This document shows, piece by piece, positions 1 through 9,853 of a stretch of 64,000 nt of DNA. The number at the start of each line of letters is the position of its first letter. The stretch's first letter is position 1. The stretch spans positions 992,001 through 1,056,000 of the forward strand of contig NZ_CP097291.1 in the NCBI RefSeq assembly GCF_027595165.1. The letters are read 5' to 3'. The position numbers and the translations under genes were made by a program. Below the pieces are notes generated by a model. That model searched no databases and was not told the origin of the DNA. It was given only the letters and a program-made list of their open reading frames with translations. This DNA is from Providencia sp. PROV188. Lineage in GTDB: Bacteria; Pseudomonadota; Gammaproteobacteria; Enterobacterales; Enterobacteriaceae.

Positions 1-1244
1 ACAACTTTAGTATGGACTCGGATGCAATCAAGCTCGTGTTGGCGTTGTTCTTGGAGCTGCTGTTTTGGATCGTGGATTAATACCGCATTTTCCAAATCTA
101 ATCCCCAAGCCCGTGGATTCAGGTTATTACCTGTAATCAGCTGCCATTGATTATCAACCCACATTCCTTTCAGGTGATAGGTGTTGTCACCATCTTTCCA
201 TAAACGAACTGTCAGTTGCTCACTATCAATAAAACGCTGCAAACGGCTAACAAACTTACGTAAGTTTATTTCATAGAGATAAGGCAAAGCACCGATGATT
301 TTAAAAGGCTCTTCAGGTGGAATATAGAAGTCGTTAGCGGTTTTATCACCAATAATGATTTCAACTTTCTTTCCATCACGCAGTAACTTGCTGATAATTC
401 TTACTAAGACAGCAGGTAAATTAAAATATGGTGTACAGATAGTTAACTTTTCAGCGGTTGAGCTCATTAAATGGGTGATAGTACGATTTAACTCGTTTTT
501 TTTACCTAGGCCAACAAATGGAGTAACGGCGAGTTCATCATTAGATGCATTACCTGCAAATTGGTAATTAACGCCTCTTAATGACAAACGAAATTGCTTG
601 ATTAACCCTTTAAATTCCGCTGTTTTTGGTCTGCTAGGCGTATTGAGTAGATGAATAGCATCCGATGATAAAAGAGAATCATCAATGAATTTTTTCATCG
701 TTGCAGTGAGCTGACTATTTTTGATGAGATGATATCTATCGTAGCGGTATTTTTCATGACGATGCAGGTAGACATCATTGATGCTAGCCCCGCTATATAG
801 AAGCGTATCATCAAATAAGAAACCTTTTAAATGCAGTACTCCTAATGCTTCACGCGTGTTTACGGGGATCCCGAAAACAGGGATCTCAACATCAGGGTAT
901 TGCTGAGAAACTTCATAATACCAATCGGCATTAGTCAGATTAGCAGCAGCGCCAATTCGGCCGCGCTGAGCTCGGTGCCAATCAACTAGAATTTTAATAT
1001 CTAGATTAGGATTTGCTTGTTTAGCGGCATACAGAGCATGAAGGATGTCTTTACCCGCATCATCTTTTTCTAAATACAGCGCCGTAATGTAGACTGTATT
1101 TTTAGCTTGCGAGATCTGTTCAAGCAGAGCACCACGAAAATCTTCCGTCTTATAGAGCGTTTTAACATCATCAACCGACTGAGACAATTTAGGCATGCTT
1201 GCCAAGTGTTGTTGATGTTTTGCTTGTTTTAGTTTTGACAACAT
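1..1244 (-). CDS. pssA: CDP-diacylglycerol--serine O-phosphatidyltransferase (3' end outside window)
   Basis: Makes phosphatidylserine from CDP-diacylglycerol and serine, the first committed step to phosphatidylethanolamine. It acts as a peripheral membrane enzyme. The visible part is about 414 of the roughly 451 residues usual in enterobacteria; the C-terminus lies beyond the left edge. Two phospholipase-D-type HKD motifs are seen: HLKGFLFDD near residue 138 and HLKGMWVDN near residue 357, plus the strongly conserved DWHRAQRGRIGAAA stretch near residue 88. The start at MLSKLKQAKHQQHLA matches the E. coli N-terminus closely. It lies 160 bp downstream of pat on the same strand, the E. coli arrangement. 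Confidence 0.96.
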   Translation of the reverse strand, partial: MLSKLKQAKHQQHLASMPKLSQSVDDVKTLYKTEDFRGALLEQISQAKNTVYITALYLEKDDAGKDILHALYAAKQANPNLDIKILVDWHRAQRGRIGAAANLTNADWYYEVSQQYPDVEIPVFGIPVNTREALGVLHLKGFLFDDTLLYSGASINDVYLHRHEKYRYDRYHLIKNSQLTATMKKFIDDSLLSSDAIHLLNTPSRPKTAEFKGLIKQFRLSLRGVNYQFAGNASNDELAVTPFVGLGKKNELNRTITHLMSSTAEKLTICTPYFNLPAVLVRIISKLLRDGKKVEIIIGDKTANDFYIPPEEPFKIIGALPYLYEINLRKFVSRLQRFIDSEQLTVRLWKDGDNTYHLKGMWVDNQWQLITGNNLNPRAWGLDLENAVLIHDPKQQLQEQRQHELDCIRVHTKV

Positions 1245-1403
1245 CACAGTGTGAATTTTCTCTTGTTAGTCTAATAGCAAATCGCTTTATACAAATATTT
1301 AAGCGAATGATCTGTCGATGATATCATATTTACACCATTCATTAGGAATAAATTGACCATTGGTTTACTTACTATACAGATTACGGTTTATTCCTAACGC
1401 TAA

Positions 1404-4049
1404 TTATAGATGCAGGGTGAGATTTACGACACCATCCTCAAATTGAACATCAATTTGGAATCCTAATTTTTTTGCTAAGCTGATCATATTACGATTCTCT
1501 GGCATGGTGATCGCTGTCAGCTTCTTAATGCCATGTCCGCGGGTGTAGTTAAGCAGTTTTTGCATTAATTGATAACCGAGCGTTTGCCCTTTCATATCTG
1601 AACGAACTAAAACGGCAAACTCAGCTTCTTGGTTATCAGGATCTGCCATTGCGCGAGTTACGCCGATAATTTCAGGTTGTGTATCACTATTTTTAACAGC
1701 AACAAACGCCATTTCTCGGTCGTAATCGATTTGTGTCATATTCGCGAGATCATCATGAGTGAATTCACTGATTTCACTGAAATAACGGTAATAAAGGTCT
1801 TCTTTAGTGACTTGCTCAATAAAGGATTTTAAGAGTGGTTCATCTTCAGGAAGAATCGGTCTTAGCAAGCAAGTTAGGTCATCTTTTAGGTTAATGGTCT
1901 CTTCAAGCTCATTAGGATAAGGACGGATGGCAAGCCGAGTATCTGGAATGTTACTTGCTGAGTTCAATGTCATTGAAACATCAAGTAATGTGAATTCATC
2001 ACCAGCCGCAAGTAGTGGATGTATATCTAATCGGCTGATGTTAGGGCAATCAATGATTAAGTTAGAGACACGAACTAATAAGCTGGCTAGCCCCGGAATA
2101 TCTAATGGTTCTAGAGCACTACGGGCTTTAATTTTATGTCCTTTGATTGCATTAATGACCAAGTAACGAGCTAGCGCTAAGTTTAGTGGCGGAAGAGCTA
2201 CGGCAGCCTGACTCTCTTGTTGCCACTCTATGCCCCCTTCGCCAAGCATGATTAATAAACCAAAAACAGGATCAAGCTCAACAGCGATTCGTAGCTCTTG
2301 AGCTCCTGCGCGATTCGCCATGCTTTGTACTAATAAGCCCTCAATTCGAGCTTGTGGGTAGTTGGTCGAGACTCGTTCAATGATGGCATTGGCAGCTTCA
2401 GAGACTTCTTTGGCATTCCTTAAATAGAGCATAACGCCCTGAACTTCTGATTTATGCACAATGTCAGGAGAACGTAATTTTAGTGCAACGGGATAGCCAA
2501 TCTTTTCTGCGATTTCAACGGCCTGTTCGCTGGAATGAGCAATCCATGTCGGTAAGCTGTTTAAGCCATAAGCTTTTAAGATTGGTTGAACTTCATGGGT
2601 ATCTAAATGCAGCTTGTTATTTTCAATGGCTTGCATGATACAGGTATGTGCTTGCTGAGTATTTGCGGTTATCCCGACAGGCAGCGCAGGGGTTTCTTTT
2701 AATTGTTTTTGGTTACGGCGATATTCCACCATATGCATATAGGCGGTGATTGCACCTTCTGGCGTTCGGTAAGTTGGGATCCCAGCTTCGCTGAAGAGCC
2801 TTCTTGCCTCTTGAGAAGAATATTCCCCGCACCAGTTTGTGAGGATAGTTAACCATTTACCCCGAGGATGTTGTTTAATGGTTTTGATCACTTTTTCTGC
2901 CATGGATTTACTTTGTGTAATGGCACTTGGTGTATGGATCAAAAGCAACGCATCATGATCGTGGCTATCGAGCATTTTGTTTAATACGTTGAGATACCTA
3001 TCCACAGTGGCATCGTCGCCGAGGTCAATCGGGTTTTGGGTAGATAAATCTAATGGTAATAGAGAACTTAATTCGTTTTCAGTTTCTACACTGAGTTTTG
3101 CAAGTTTTCCATTACGTAGAAGTAGTTCATCGAGTGCCATTGCGGCAGGTGCTGAGCCGTTGCTCATAATCGATAAACGTTCTCCTCGTAGCGGAGTCAT
3201 ATAACTTAGTGTTTCTACCGCAGAAAACATTTCGTGGGTATCTTGGACTCGCAGTAAACCAGCCCGTTGAATCGCAGCATCATAAGCGGCATCTAAACTT
3301 GGTTTTTCACCGAGAAGCTCTTGCGCTTTGCGTGTTCGCCCGCTTTTGATAACGAGGATCGGTTTGTTACGGGATGCACTACGAGAAGATGATAAAAAGC
3401 GTCTAGCATCACTAATGTTTTCTAAATAAAGCAAGATAGCGCTGGTTTTGCTATCTCGAGCAAGATAGTCCAGTAGGTCATCAATATCGATATCAATGCT
3501 ATCGCCAAGGGCAATAAAATAGGAAAAACCGATATCGCGATGGCGCGCCCAATCTAAGACTGTATTTGAGACTGCGGCAGATTGTGAAATAAATGCTAGT
3601 TTACCTTTCAAAATAGGGATTGGGGAAAAGCTGGCATTTAGCCCTTGCCATGGTGCAAAGAAGCCTAAGCTATTCGGACCTAATAAACGAATTTGGTATT
3701 GCTGAGCCACCTTTTTCAGTTCATTAAATTGAATAGAAGGGGACGATAAGATAATGACGACATTACAACCTGCCTCACCAAGCTGGCGGAGACATTCAAC
3801 ATTGCGAGAATAGTGAGTGCAGATCACTGCAAGATCAGGCTTGAGTGGGAGTTTATCAATTGAGGGATAAGCAAGGACGCCAAGAATGGAGTTCCTGTTC
3901 GGGTTAACGGGCAGAATAGGGCCTTTGAAACCACTGCTGAGTAAGTTTTTCATCATCACAGATCCTGCTCGGCTAGGATCTTCTGAAGCGCCCACGACAA
4001 CGATAGATTTTGGTCTAAACAATGACTCTAGCTGACTCACTAACCCCAT
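1404..4049 (-). CDS. pat: Protein lysine acetyltransferase Pat (YfiQ/Pka)
   Basis: Acetylates lysines of acetyl-CoA synthetase and other central-metabolism enzymes using acetyl-CoA. Domain order: NDP-forming acyl-CoA-synthetase-like CoA-binding domain at the N-terminus (RPKSIVVVGASEDPSRAG), succinyl-CoA-ligase-like part, ATP-grasp-like part (about residues 490-690; GYPVALKLRSPDIVHKSEV), and a C-terminal GNAT domain (about 730-880; DREMAFVAVKN, FAVLVRSDMKGQTLG). At 881 residues it matches the family (886 in E. coli). An upstream in-frame ATG at 4088 would add 13 residues, but the ATG at 4049 has an AAAGG ribosome site 9 nt away and fits the E. coli N-terminus. Downstream neighbour is pssA as in E. 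coli. Confidence 0.93.
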   Translation of the reverse strand: MGLVSQLESLFRPKSIVVVGASEDPSRAGSVMMKNLLSSGFKGPILPVNPNRNSILGVLAYPSIDKLPLKPDLAVICTHYSRNVECLRQLGEAGCNVVIILSSPSIQFNELKKVAQQYQIRLLGPNSLGFFAPWQGLNASFSPIPILKGKLAFISQSAAVSNTVLDWARHRDIGFSYFIALGDSIDIDIDDLLDYLARDSKTSAILLYLENISDARRFLSSSRSASRNKPILVIKSGRTRKAQELLGEKPSLDAAYDAAIQRAGLLRVQDTHEMFSAVETLSYMTPLRGERLSIMSNGSAPAAMALDELLLRNGKLAKLSVETENELSSLLPLDLSTQNPIDLGDDATVDRYLNVLNKMLDSHDHDALLLIHTPSAITQSKSMAEKVIKTIKQHPRGKWLTILTNWCGEYSSQEARRLFSEAGIPTYRTPEGAITAYMHMVEYRRNQKQLKETPALPVGITANTQQAHTCIMQAIENNKLHLDTHEVQPILKAYGLNSLPTWIAHSSEQAVEIAEKIGYPVALKLRSPDIVHKSEVQGVMLYLRNAKEVSEAANAIIERVSTNYPQARIEGLLVQSMANRAGAQELRIAVELDPVFGLLIMLGEGGIEWQQESQAAVALPPLNLALARYLVINAIKGHKIKARSALEPLDIPGLASLLVRVSNLIIDCPNISRLDIHPLLAAGDEFTLLDVSMTLNSASNIPDTRLAIRPYPNELEETINLKDDLTCLLRPILPEDEPLLKSFIEQVTKEDLYYRYFSEISEFTHDDLANMTQIDYDREMAFVAVKNSDTQPEIIGVTRAMADPDNQEAEFAVLVRSDMKGQTLGYQLMQKLLNYTRGHGIKKLTAITMPENRNMISLAKKLGFQIDVQFEDGVVNLTLHL

Positions 4050-4105
4050 GGCGGTAAACCTTTTTGTGGTGAGCGAAAACCCGCTCAATTGATTTTGAGT
4101 TCGTA

Positions 4106-4233
4106 AGCAACGCTATACGATACGTTGCTGGAATACCATGTCGTATATTGTGCCGTATATTGTGGGAAGCGCCAGTTTATCGAGGGAATTTTATTGAATA
4201 TTACAAGCACCTTCACGTTTTGCTGTGAAGGTG
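4106..4233. other. Hairpins and short direct repeat upstream of pat
   Basis: The 249-bp gap between tapT and pat holds a 7-bp inverted repeat AGCAACG/CGTTGCT (4106-4112 and 4123-4129), two copies of CGTATATTGTG 12 bp apart (4142 and 4154), and a perfect 9-bp hairpin CACCTTCAC/GTGAAGGTG (4208-4216 and 4225-4233). The last one lies 65 nt past the tapT stop and lacks a clean U-run, so it may be an end-stabilising hairpin for tapT rather than a classical terminator. The rest of the gap should hold the pat promoter; I cannot place it with confidence. Confidence 0.4.
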
Positions 4234-4298
4234 ATTTTCAAAATAGAAATTGCTGGAAAGCGAGGCATATAAATAACGTAAAAAATGCCTATAAGGAG

Positions 4299-5000
4299 TT
4301 ATTCTTGGGGCTTAGACAAAAGCATTTGAGCGGTTGGATGATGCGGTTTCCCCTCTAAGTATTTACGGCGAAACAGATTGAAATGCGTGAATAACGCTTG
4401 GGATGCATCAATATCGCCAGCTTGTTCTAGCACGGTAGCAGCGACTTCAGCAGTGCAGTGTTGCTCTTCCCGCGATGGTGTACGCAGCAGGTAGTCGGTT
4501 CTCGCTTTCGTATTGATAGACAACATTGGAATTTGATCCAAATAAGGGCTTTTGCGGAACATCTTACGCGCTTCTGGCCAAGTACCATCTAACAGAATAA
4601 ACAATGCAGGTTTGTCAGAAAGCGTCGGTTCATTGACGACAATGCGATCCGTTTGCGCGTAGCTTTCTGGGAAAATCAGATAAGGCTGTCTACTCTTATC
4701 TTGCAGAGCGGCTAACAGCTGGTTGTTAGGATCTGTTCTTGACCATTGATATGCCTGAGTATCAGGAAGCACATCGGCAATGAGTTTTCCGGTGTTGCTG
4801 GGTTTAAAGACTTCACCATCAAACATAATCAGACAAAATTGGCTTTTTGCTTGTGCAGAAACCGTTTCTTCACAGAGACACTGTGGCACGGGGAGTAAGC
4901 AATATTGACAGCGTTTCACCCGGCAACCCCTTGCTTTAAAAGGTTTTGTAGAAAGGGCTAAGCGTTGTTGACGCAGGTGATAGACAGCGTTCTGACTCAT
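4299..5000 (-). CDS. tapT: tRNA-uridine aminocarboxypropyltransferase (DTW-domain, YfiP/TapT)
   Basis: DTW-domain enzyme that adds the 3-amino-3-carboxypropyl group of S-adenosylmethionine to U47 of tRNAs (acp3U47). The N-terminal cysteine cluster CQYCLLPVPQCLC looks like a zinc site, the motif LDGTWPEARKMF is the DTW signature, and SNTGKLIADVLPD is a conserved family stretch. I chose the start at 5000 (MSQNAVYHLRQQRLA), giving 233 residues against 232 in E. coli; an in-frame ATG at 5042 would add 14 residues with no similarity, and neither start has a strong ribosome site. It is divergent from yfiF, as in E. coli. Confidence 0.9.
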   Translation of the reverse strand: MSQNAVYHLRQQRLALSTKPFKARGCRVKRCQYCLLPVPQCLCEETVSAQAKSQFCLIMFDGEVFKPSNTGKLIADVLPDTQAYQWSRTDPNNQLLAALQDKSRQPYLIFPESYAQTDRIVVNEPTLSDKPALFILLDGTWPEARKMFRKSPYLDQIPMLSINTKARTDYLLRTPSREEQHCTAEVAATVLEQAGDIDASQALFTHFNLFRRKYLEGKPHHPTAQMLLSKPQE

Positions 5001-5173
5001 GGTTGATGGGGCACTTTTCGTTGTGACAAAAATAAGGGGCATATTGTACGCAAAACGATTTGTCTACGATAGAAGTATATTCAATAACTTTTCGGTGAGA
5101 TAATAGCGCGGATCGGTAGCGTAGCTTTGCAACTTCATGTAATCTTCGCGCCATAGCTTAGTAGGGGATAGCG

Positions 5174-6298
5174 ATGAACGACACGAATGATTTTAGTGGT
5201 AAAAACGGCAAAGTAAAAGTGATGTATGTCCGTAGCGAAGAGCAGGACAACAATAAAGGTAATGATAAACGCCGTGGCGGTCGTGATGATAAGCGAGATG
5301 ATAGACGCGGTGATAAGCGTTCAGGTGGGCGTAACGACCGCAATGATCGCAACGACCGTTCTGGTCGCTCTGGTCGTCCAGAAGGTGGTCGCTCAGAACG
5401 CCGTTCTGACAATGACAGACGCTCAAGTAATCGCGATAGCGCACCACGTGGAGAGCAGTCTCCATGGCGTACAGTTTCAAAACCAGGCAGTGATGAATTA
5501 GAAAACGACCACGGTGGTATTTCAGGAAAAAGCCAAATTGATCCTGAGCAGTTACGTAAACAGCGCCAAGAAGAGACACGTATTTACGGCGAAAATGCTT
5601 GCCAAGCGATGTTTAAAAACCGTCCAGATGGCATTGTCCGTGCGTGGTTCTTGCAGTCAGTCACCCCACGTTTTCGTGATGCATTAAAATGGATGGCAGC
5701 AAACCGCAAAGCGTACCATGTTGTTGATGAAGAAGAGTTAACAAAAGCGTCTGGTACTGAGCACCACGGCGGTGTGTGCTTTATCATCAAAAAACGCGGT
5801 GGTATGGCAGCAGAAACCTACTTAGAAAATGCGGTCGATACCGATTGTGTTTTAGCGCTGGAAGATGTTGGTAACCCGCATAACCTTGGTGGGATCATGC
5901 GTAGCTGCGCTCACTTTGGTGTGAAAGGTGTGATTTTACAAGATGCAGGAATGCTGGAATCAGGTGCGGCAATTCGTACCGCTGAAGGCGGCGCGGAGCA
6001 TATTAAAGCCATTGATGCGGATGGTTTCACCCCAACACTGAATAAATTCCGTGAAGCGGGCTATACCATCGTCACGACATCAAGCCATAAAGGTAGTCAG
6101 GACATTGCTAAGGTTCAATTACCGAAGAAAATGGTGTTGGTGTTAGGTCAAGAGAGTGATGGTTTAAGTGACAGCACATGGGATCAGGGTGATATGAGCC
6201 TGTACATTGGCGGAACAGGTAAAGTTGAAAGCCTGAACGTCTCTGTAGCAACAGGGATTATGCTTTCTCAGTGGTGGTCACAAAATAAAGTTAAGTAA
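5174..6298 (+). CDS. yfiF: SpoU/TrmH-family RNA methyltransferase YfiF
   Basis: SPOUT-fold 2'-O-ribose methyltransferase family; its RNA target is not established to my knowledge. The C-terminal half carries the knot motifs: [17 protein letters not shown] near residue 235, [11 protein letters not shown] near 325 and [17 protein letters not shown] near 355. The segment before it ([24 protein letters not shown]) is the SpoU substrate-binding domain. Residues about 24-95 are an extended low-complexity R/D/N/G/S tract that is longer than in E. coli (374 against 345 residues). The start has AGGGGAT 5 nt upstream and fits the family N-terminus ([11 protein letters not shown] in E. coli, [11 protein letters not shown] here). 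Confidence 0.9.
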   Translation: MNDTNDFSGKNGKVKVMYVRSEEQDNNKGNDKRRGGRDDKRDDRRGDKRSGGRNDRNDRNDRSGRSGRPEGGRSERRSDNDRRSSNRDSAPRGEQSPWRTVSKPGSDELENDHGGISGKSQIDPEQLRKQRQEETRIYGENACQAMFKNRPDGIVRAWFLQSVTPRFRDALKWMAANRKAYHVVDEEELTKASGTEHHGGVCFIIKKRGGMAAETYLENAVDTDCVLALEDVGNPHNLGGIMRSCAHFGVKGVILQDAGMLESGAAIRTAEGGAEHIKAIDADGFTPTLNKFREAGYTIVTTSSHKGSQDIAKVQLPKKMVLVLGQESDGLSDSTWDQGDMSLYIGGTGKVESLNVSVATGIMLSQWWSQNKVK

Positions 6299-6322
6299 TG
6301 ACTTACTGACTTGAGCTATCCT

Positions 6323-6359
6323 AAAAAAACCATACACAAAAATGTGTATGGTTTTTTTT
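6323..6359. terminator. Bidirectional intrinsic terminator between yfiF and emrB
   Basis: A perfect stem ACCATACACA/TGTGTATGGT with a short A-rich loop, flanked by A7 on the left and T8 on the right. It is placed so as to end both convergent genes, yfiF on plus and emrB on minus. Confidence 0.9.
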
Positions 6360-6378
6360 CATTTGGATTACATACCGG

Positions 6379-7917
6379 CTAGTGAGCTCCGCCACCATCT
6401 TTTGAACCAGCACCGAATGGTGGTTTGGCAAACCATACAATCACCATTAACAGAATAAACACGCCAGCGGACATCCAGAAAATTTCATTAGCAGAAATAA
6501 TTAGCCCTTGCTCAGTAATTGAACGCGCAATATATGCAGCACTTTGCTGCTCATTCATTCCTATTTGCGCCAACTCACTGTACATATGTTGAGCATTTGG
6601 ATTATACGGGTTAACAAACTCTGTCAAATTTTCATGGTGCATTGCTTCACGCTGTGTCCACAACGTGGTGGTGATGGAGGTACCAATTGCACCCGCTAAG
6701 GTTCGCGTGAAGTTAGATAAGCTGGACGCTGATGCCATTCTTTCTGGTGGTAAACCTGATAATGTAATGGTCGTGAGTGGCATAAAGAAGCAGGCTATCG
6801 CTAAACCTTGAACGAACTGAGGCCATGCTGCTGCGGCAAATCCCATACCAGGCTCAAAGGTGTAAGCTCGCCAGTAATAGCAGACGGCATACATAATAAA
6901 ACTGAATGTCACTAAATAACGCATATCAATACGGTTACCAAAGCGACCAATAATCGGCGTGATCAGCAGCGGCAAGAGACCGACGGGTGCGGAGGCTAAC
7001 CCCGCCCAAGTTGCGGTATAGCCGTACACTTCTTGCAGCAACTGAGGCAATAGGACAATGGTACCGAAATAGAGCATATACGCCAAACTGAGCGCCAAAC
7101 AACCGATAGTAAAATTACGCTCTTTAAAGAGGGAAAGGTCGATGACGGGATGCTCATCAGTCAGTTCCCAAACAATTAAGAAGGCTATCGCGACAACGGC
7201 GATAACGGTCAGAACGATGATCTCCGTAGAGTTAAACCAATCGAGCTCTTTCCCTTGGTCGAGCATAATCTGCAATGCACCAATCCCGACAACCAGTAAG
7301 ACAAGCCCGACGGTATCAATTGGCTTGATCGCGATTTGAGTTTCACGTCCTTTAAGCGTTCGCATAATGGCAAAAATAATCGCGATACTAAAAGGAACGT
7401 TGATAAAGAAAATCCAGCCCCAGTGGTAGTTGTCACTAATATAGCCACCAAGAATAGGCCCACAAATCGGCGCAACCACAATGGTCATTGACCACAGTGC
7501 AAGAGCCATACTACGTTTGGCTGGTGGATAGTTATTGAGTAAGAGACTCTGAGACAAAGGAATGAGTGGACCTGCAACCAAACCTTGTAGGACGCGGAAT
7601 AAAATCAGCATTTCTAAGCTGTTGGAGATCCCACACAACCATGAGGTAAGGGCGAAAAGCCCGGTAGACCATAAAAAGAGGCGAACTTCACCAATACGAC
7701 GAGCTAACCAGCCAGTGATCGGAATAGAGATAGCATTCGCTACCCCAAACGATGTGATCACCCATGTGCCTTGTGAGTTAGATGCACCCAAGTTACCCGC
7801 AATTGTGGGGATAGCGACGTTAGCAATGGTCGAATCCAAAACTTGCATGAAAGTCGCCAAAGATAACGCAATGGTCATCCAAGCCAGTTTTGAGCCTGTT
7901 AACGGTGCATTTGTCAC
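6379..7917 (-). CDS. emrB: Multidrug efflux MFS transporter subunit EmrB (DHA2 family)
   Basis: Inner-membrane proton-driven drug exporter working with EmrA and an outer-membrane TolC-type channel. It is 512 residues, as in E. coli, with 14 predicted membrane segments. The start of TM1 shows the DHA2 signature LDSTIANVAIPTIAGNLG (motif D1), with GWLARRIGEVRLFLWS as motif A and the motif C region in VVAPICGPILGGYISD. Nineteen bases separate it from emrA upstream, so the two are co-transcribed. MprA (9338-9853) is the expected repressor. Confidence 0.95.
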   Translation of the reverse strand: MTNAPLTGSKLAWMTIALSLATFMQVLDSTIANVAIPTIAGNLGASNSQGTWVITSFGVANAISIPITGWLARRIGEVRLFLWSTGLFALTSWLCGISNSLEMLILFRVLQGLVAGPLIPLSQSLLLNNYPPAKRSMALALWSMTIVVAPICGPILGGYISDNYHWGWIFFINVPFSIAIIFAIMRTLKGRETQIAIKPIDTVGLVLLVVGIGALQIMLDQGKELDWFNSTEIIVLTVIAVVAIAFLIVWELTDEHPVIDLSLFKERNFTIGCLALSLAYMLYFGTIVLLPQLLQEVYGYTATWAGLASAPVGLLPLLITPIIGRFGNRIDMRYLVTFSFIMYAVCYYWRAYTFEPGMGFAAAAWPQFVQGLAIACFFMPLTTITLSGLPPERMASASSLSNFTRTLAGAIGTSITTTLWTQREAMHHENLTEFVNPYNPNAQHMYSELAQIGMNEQQSAAYIARSITEQGLIISANEIFWMSAGVFILLMVIVWFAKPPFGAGSKDGGGAH

Positions 7918-7935
7918 GTTAGTGTCTCCGTTTAC

Positions 7936-9114
7936 TTATTTGCCAGAGTTATTTTGAATAATCTCAGCAACAATTTTGTCAGCAGGAGACATATCAACCG
8001 CTAAAGCCGTTGTGTGATAAGCGGGCGTATCGCGCAGACCTTTGGATAACACTTTGCCGTCTTTATTGGCAGTATCCACTTCGACTTCGGTTGAGAGCCC
8101 AATACGTAGAGGGTATTCATCAAGTTGGGACTCATCGAGGGCGATACGTACTGGAAGGCGTTGAACCACTTTGATCCAGTTGCCGCTCGCGTTTTGAGCG
8201 GGTAATAATGAGAAAGCGCTTCCCGTCCCCATATCAAGCCCGACCACGGTGCCGTTGAATACCACATTTTTGCCATAGAAATCGGTAGTTACTTTGGCAG
8301 GTTGGCCAATGCGCATACTCGCTAATTGTGTCTCTTTAAAGTTGGCATCAATCCACATTCCGCTAGATGGCACAATTGCCATTAATGGGGTATTTGGCGT
8401 GATTTGTGAACCGACTTGCACACTACGGCGGGAAACATAACCGTCCACTGGGCTGACAATTTTGGTGCGTTGCAGGGCAAGCCATGCATTTCGCACTTGC
8501 GTTGCAGCTTGTTCAACAAGCGGCTGCTTTTCTAAAGCGGTATTGAGCACGATGGCTTGGTTGGCGTTGTACTGTTCAATCGCCACATCAAGCGCACCTT
8601 TCGCACTGATGACAGCTTCTCTCGCATGTTGAAGCTCTTCTTTACCGATTAAATTGCTGCTACCCAAGACTTCGCGGCGTTTTAAATCATTTTGTAAACG
8701 GGATAATTCAGAGCGTTTAACATCAATATTTGCTTGAAATTGGCGGCTATTGATAATGTGCTGTTGGGATTGTCGAACGCTGTTAGCAAGTTCAGTTTTG
8801 GCTTTTTCAAGAGCGAGTTCGGCATCTCTAGGATCTAACTCCACCAGTACCGTTCCACTTTTCACAAAATCGGTGTTATCGACATTGACTGTCATGACGC
8901 TACCGGATATTTGCGCTTGGATTTGAACTTGATTTCCAGCAACGTAAGCGTTGTCTGTTGATTCGTAATGGCGTAAGACGAGATACCAGTATGCAGTCCA
9001 ACCGATGCCTATCGCGATAAAAATAACGGTTAGGAACATTAGTGCATTTCTGCGCTGTCTTTTTTTGTTCAATGGCGGCGTTTGCGTTTCAGGCAGATCC
9101 TCGCGTGCGCTCAT
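7936..9114 (-). CDS. emrA: Multidrug efflux periplasmic adaptor EmrA
   Basis: HlyD/membrane-fusion-family adaptor bridging EmrB and the outer-membrane channel. It is 392 residues (390 in E. coli). A single N-terminal membrane anchor lies at about 26-46 (ALMFLTVIFIAIGIGWTAYWYLV), followed by the biotinyl-lipoyl half ESTDNAYVAGNQVQIQAQISG, a long coiled-coil hairpin (about 95-205) and the second lipoyl half IVSPVDGYVSRRSVQVG. It sits between mprA and emrB. The 223-bp gap to mprA is longer than typical within an operon and could hold an additional promoter. Confidence 0.95.
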   Translation of the reverse strand: MSAREDLPETQTPPLNKKRQRRNALMFLTVIFIAIGIGWTAYWYLVLRHYESTDNAYVAGNQVQIQAQISGSVMTVNVDNTDFVKSGTVLVELDPRDAELALEKAKTELANSVRQSQQHIINSRQFQANIDVKRSELSRLQNDLKRREVLGSSNLIGKEELQHAREAVISAKGALDVAIEQYNANQAIVLNTALEKQPLVEQAATQVRNAWLALQRTKIVSPVDGYVSRRSVQVGSQITPNTPLMAIVPSSGMWIDANFKETQLASMRIGQPAKVTTDFYGKNVVFNGTVVGLDMGTGSAFSLLPAQNASGNWIKVVQRLPVRIALDESQLDEYPLRIGLSTEVEVDTANKDGKVLSKGLRDTPAYHTTALAVDMSPADKIVAEIIQNNSGK

Positions 9115-9337
9115 ACTGGTGGTTCCCCATATTCAATGGATAAAAATAACGACTGTTTCCAGCAGTTAGTGTTAACTACTGGAAACTAAGACGACAAATG
9201 ATTTCGTTGCTCGATGGGATATCGCAATATATAACTGAAAGGATAATGAAATATATGTGAGTGAAAAGTTTTTTTTTCAGTTTAAGCCACAGAATGCCTC
9301 AAAAACATTAACCATGAAATATCTGTGGTCAATATTA

Positions 9338-9853
9338 TCACTCTTTTATGCTATCGAGTTTTGCTAATAATTTGCGCATCAGCTTGTCGAGCAGTTGTTT
9401 TTCATCAGTATCCAATGAAGACCAAATATCGATCAATGCCTTATGCTGCGGCGGTAATAATCCACTGAGAAACTCAGAGCCTTTTTCCGTTAAGTGCAAA
9501 TGTAGGCAGCGACGGTCGTTATGGCTTTCTTTACGTTCAATCCAACCATTTTTTTCTAATTCATCGGCAATACGTGTTGCGTTAGTCCGTGAAGAACCTA
9601 ATGCTGCACTGAGTTCAGATGGCTGAATGCTATGAGAATCTTTAGTATCAAGGATCATGAGCGCCATAAATAGCGTTTCATTGACACCTTGAGCTCTTAG
9701 CATGTTATTACGTGATTCCAACAGTTTTCCATGAACGTGCATGCACAAGCGCGTCAATAAAATTTCTTGGTAAGGGATAGTATTTTCTTGTGAAGTTTGT
9801 TGCGCGACGCGAGCGTTAAGTAATTCTTCTGTCGGTGTAAATGAACTTTCCAT
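9338..9853 (-). CDS. mprA: MarR-family repressor MprA (EmrR)
   Basis: Winged-helix repressor of the emr operon, relieved by uncouplers and other small drugs. It is 171 residues (176 in E. coli). The core is nearly identical to E. coli Mpr[49 protein letters not shown] (recognition helix) and the wing motif [17 protein letters not shown]. The start [12 protein letters not shown] matches the family. It is the first gene of mprA-emrA-emrB and presumably autoregulated from the AT-rich region upstream. Confidence 0.94.
   Translation of the reverse strand: MESSFTPTEELLNARVAQQTSQENTIPYQEILLTRLCMHVHGKLLESRNNMLRAQGVNETLFMALMILDTKDSHSIQPSELSAALGSSRTNATRIADELEKNGWIERKESHNDRRCLHLHLTEKGSEFLSGLLPPQHKALIDIWSSLDTDEKQLLDKLMRKLLAKLDSIKE

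Noticed and set aside
4936..5154. Minus-strand frame overlapping the tapT 5' end
   Set aside because: It lies in the tapT-yfiF divergent region, has no family features and conflicts with tapT.
7562..7957. Plus-strand frame of 131 codons inside emrB
   Set aside because: Antisense shadow of a well-supported membrane protein gene; composition mirrors emrB codon bias.
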